Position numbers and translations under genes: made by a program. Shown piece after piece: positions 58,070 to 64,000 of a DNA stretch of 64,000 nucleotides. Position 1 is the stretch's first letter, and each line of letters opens with the position of its first letter. The DNA comes from Rugamonas aquatica (GTDB lineage: Bacteria > Pseudomonadota > Gammaproteobacteria > Burkholderiales > Burkholderiaceae_D). The notes beneath the pieces were generated by a model. The model was not told where the DNA came from and did no database searches. It worked only from the letters and a program-made list of their open reading frames with translations. Location: NCBI RefSeq assembly GCF_009380215.1, contig NZ_WHUG01000008.1, forward strand, positions 124,001 through 188,000. The letters are read 5' to 3'.

Positions 58070-58486
58070 CTATTTGCCATTGTTGTCAAGAACCGGGCCG
58101 GGCCGCTTCTGGCAGCGCGCGGCGGCACGGGCCATCAGCGCCGCCAGCACGTCGATATCCAGCGGCTTGGCGCAGGCGTCGAGGATGGCCAGGCCCTGGG
58201 CCTCGGCCAGGCGGGCGGCGGTCTTCAGCACCGCGCTGTCGACGCCCGACAGCAGCACTACGCAGCCGCTGTATTGCTGCGCCGCCGCCAGGCGCAGGAA
58301 GTCGATGCCGTCCATCACCGGCATGCTGAGGTCGCAGATCAGCAGCTCCGGCGGGCGCAGCCGCAGCTCCACCAGGGCGCGGCGGCCGTCGGTTTCGCGC
58401 AGCACCTCGTGTTCGCCCAGGCTGGCGATCATGTCGGCCAGCAGTTCCAGCATGAATCCATCGTCGTCCAGCAACAATACCCGCAT
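58070..58486 (-). CDS. Single-domain response regulator
   Basis: A 138-residue receiver: acidic pair LLLDDDGF, phospho-acceptor Asp in LLICDLSMPVMDG, Ser in VVLLSGVD, Lys in AKPLD. No output domain is present. It lies 15 bp downstream of the large hybrid kinase and probably takes phosphate from its Hpt domain. Confidence 0.92.
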   Translation of the reverse strand: MRVLLLDDDGFMLELLADMIASLGEHEVLRETDGRRALVELRLRPPELLICDLSMPVMDGIDFLRLAAAQQYSGCVVLLSGVDSAVLKTAARLAEAQGLAILDACAKPLDIDVLAALMARAAARCQKRPGPVLDNNGK

Positions 58487-58501
58487 GGTTCCTTGTCAGC
58501 C

Positions 58502-62794
<4,293 letters not shown>

Positions 62795-62895
62795 TACTTG
62801 TTTCTACGATGGCCGGGCAACTATAGCATCGAAGGTTTGGCCGTAGGCGAGAAAAGTTGTAAGAAAAGAAGCAACCCCGGAAGCAAGCCCGGCGC

Positions 62896-63621
62896 TTACT
62901 GGGCGAAGCTGCCGGCGAACTGGTAGCGGTGGCCGGGATGCCACATCGTCGCGATCGACGCGACCTGGCCGCCGGAGCGGGTCTGGCGCTTGAGCACCAG
63001 GCAGGCCTGCTTGGTGTCGATGGCCAGCATTTCGGCGATGTCGCGCGGCGCCGCCAGCGCTTCGATGCTGTAGGTGGCACCTTGCAGCGGCGCGGCCTGC
63101 ATCAGGTATTCGTTGGGCGTGATGGCGGCGTAGTCCTGCTCCATGTAGTCGGGCGCGCACAGCGGGTTGGCCCAGCGGTCCTCGACCTGGATAGGCACGC
63201 CGTTTTCGAAGTGGACGATCACCGAGTGGAACAGCGTATGGCCGGCCGGCAGGTCGAACTGCTTGGCCATCAGCTCGCTGGCCTTGACGCGCTCCAGTTG
63301 CTGCAGGCTGCTGCGGTGGGCGTGGCCGCGCGCGCGGATTTCGTCGGCGATGGATTTGATCTCCAGCAGCGTGGCCTGGTACTTCTGTTGCGCGACGTAG
63401 GTGCCGGAGCCCTGGCGGCGGGTCAGGATCTGGTCGGCGGTCAGCTCGCGCACGGCGCGGTTGACGGTCATGCGGGAAACGCCGAACTGTTTGACCAGCG
63501 CCTGTTCGGACGGGATCACGTCGCCTTCCTTCCAGGTGCCGGCGGCGATCTGGGCCACCAGGTAATCCTTGATGCGCTGGAAAATCGGGGTGTTTTCTTG
63601 CAGGGCTGGTTCGTCGTCCAA
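62896..63621 (-). CDS. hutC: GntR/HutC-family transcriptional repressor
   Basis: A 241-residue regulator. TTG 63621 is preferred: GGAGAAG stands 7 nt before it, and the resulting N-terminus LDDEPALQENTPIFQRIKDYLV is typical. An ATG at 63672 would add 17 odd residues. The GntR winged helix (IPSEQALVKQFGVSRMTVNRAVREL) is followed by a UTRA ligand domain. This resembles HutC, which represses histidine-utilisation genes and responds to urocanate. Hut enzymes are not in this window, so the symbol is provisional. Confidence 0.85.
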   Translation of the reverse strand: MDDEPALQENTPIFQRIKDYLVAQIAAGTWKEGDVIPSEQALVKQFGVSRMTVNRAVRELTADQILTRRQGSGTYVAQQKYQATLLEIKSIADEIRARGHAHRSSLQQLERVKASELMAKQFDLPAGHTLFHSVIVHFENGVPIQVEDRWANPLCAPDYMEQDYAAITPNEYLMQAAPLQGATYSIEALAAPRDIAEMLAIDTKQACLVLKRQTRSGGQVASIATMWHPGHRYQFAGSFAQ

Positions 63622-63697
63622 ACGGCTTCTCCGTGGGTGCGCCTCACTGGCGGCAGACGGACATTTTAGCATCGCGAGCTTGCCTGCTGAACATCTT

Positions 63698-63714
63698 TTG
63701 TAGCCGGCGTACAA
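63698..63714. promoter_or_regulatory. Operator-like inverted repeat between hutC and ada
   Basis: TTGTA-N7-TACAA lies about 77 bp before the hutC start and overlaps the region of the two divergent promoters. GntR/HutC regulators bind sites of this general form (GT..AC), so autoregulation is plausible. Confidence 0.45.
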
Positions 63715-63719
63715 TCTCC

Positions 63720-63732
63720 AATTCAAAAGCAA
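63720..63732 (+). promoter_or_regulatory. Ada box
   Basis: AAT-TCAAAA-GCAA has the A box (AAT) and B box (GCAA) at the 6-bp spacing of E. coli Ada sites, upstream of the ada start. It suggests self-activation by methylated Ada. Confidence 0.65.
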
Positions 63733-63802
63733 GAGCCGGAGTGTGTCGCTGCGGGGCGCTGGATAAGATGGCTGCATACCTTATCCGATCATGGAGTCTG
63801 AA

Positions 63803-64000
63803 ATGGGCAAGATAGAAAGCAAACTCGCAAACAAGCACGTTGAGCAGGCCGCCTACCAGGGCGAGGACTTGCGCTGGGCCGCCGTGCAGCAGCGCGACGG
63901 CGGCGCCGACGGCGTGTTCTGGTACTCGGTGCGCAGCACCGGCGTGTACTGCCGGCCGTCGTGCGGCGCGCGGCCGGCGCTGCGCAAGAACGTGGCCTTC
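63803..64000 (+). CDS. ada: Ada, methylation-responsive regulator and DNA repair methyltransferase (N-terminal part)
   Basis: The first 66 codons are present and the gene runs off the window. ATG 63803 has GGAG six nt before; ATG 63791 is an in-frame alternative. VFWYSVRSTGVYCRPSCGARPALRKNVAF is the N-terminal Ada domain; the Cys of YCRPSC accepts methyl groups from phosphotriesters and turns Ada into an activator. Whether the C-terminal O6-methylguanine transferase is present cannot be seen. A hairpin GGATAAG/CTTATCC (63761-63786) lies in the leader. Confidence 0.92.
   Translation, partial: MGKIESKLANKHVEQAAYQGEDLRWAAVQQRDGGADGVFWYSVRSTGVYCRPSCGARPALRKNVAF

Overview
The window is a GC-rich (roughly 65% GC by eye) bacterial chromosome segment, most likely from a betaproteobacterium of the Oxalobacteraceae (Massilia/Duganella/Janthinobacterium type). 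This is inferred from the trxA-rho-rpmE2 (type B L31) order, a PEP-CTERM protein, DUF4214/Ig-repeat adhesins, MHYT and hybrid sensor kinases, and overall codon use; it is not proven by a marker gene. No rRNA genes and no CRISPR array were seen. One tRNA gene, tRNA-Leu(CAA), is present.

Layout. 1-6435: a PLP-dependent cystathionine beta-synthase-like enzyme (cut by the window edge), thymidine kinase, an alpha/beta hydrolase overlapping a secreted M6-like metalloprotease, a membrane-embedded HExxH protease and a neprosin-domain peptidase. 6442-7929: a copper-delivery operon (DUF2946, SCO, PCuAC). 7980-15120: a chemoreceptor, tail-specific protease Prc, a candidate small RNA between two terminators, and an NHL-repeat/M23 peptidase fusion. 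15173-21504: a lipid cluster equivalent to E. coli ynbABCD split into two convergent pairs, followed by a patatin and a short-chain dehydrogenase. 21812-23626: a secreted laminarinase behind a strong promoter with a LacI-type operator. 23867-26658: two acyl-CoA dehydrogenases and a MaoC hydratase. 26655-30916: an MHYT hybrid kinase with a diguanylate cyclase response regulator. 31063-35498: a haloperoxidase-like hydrolase and a MacAB-like exporter. 35500-37795: small envelope proteins and a PEP-CTERM protein.

38118-44901 is a foreign island, an integrative and mobilizable element at the 3' end of tRNA-Leu(CAA). It carries a P4-type tyrosine integrase, an AlpA-like regulator, a putative oriT, mobC, and a relaxase-primase fusion whose gene contains mobB in another frame, as in IncQ plasmid RSF1010. 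Its cargo is an AT-rich two-gene operon encoding an SMC/ABC-type ATPase and a small TOPRIM-like protein, the best candidate here for an undescribed (probably anti-phage) system.

45116-64000: an APC/KimA-like permease; a 1263-codon Ig-repeat adhesin split by one in-frame amber codon; an FtsH-like membrane protease; an ArnT-like glycosyltransferase; rpmE2, rho and trxA; a large THI5-domain hybrid kinase with a response regulator; and a HutC-type repressor divergent from ada (cut by the right edge), which is preceded by a clear Ada box.
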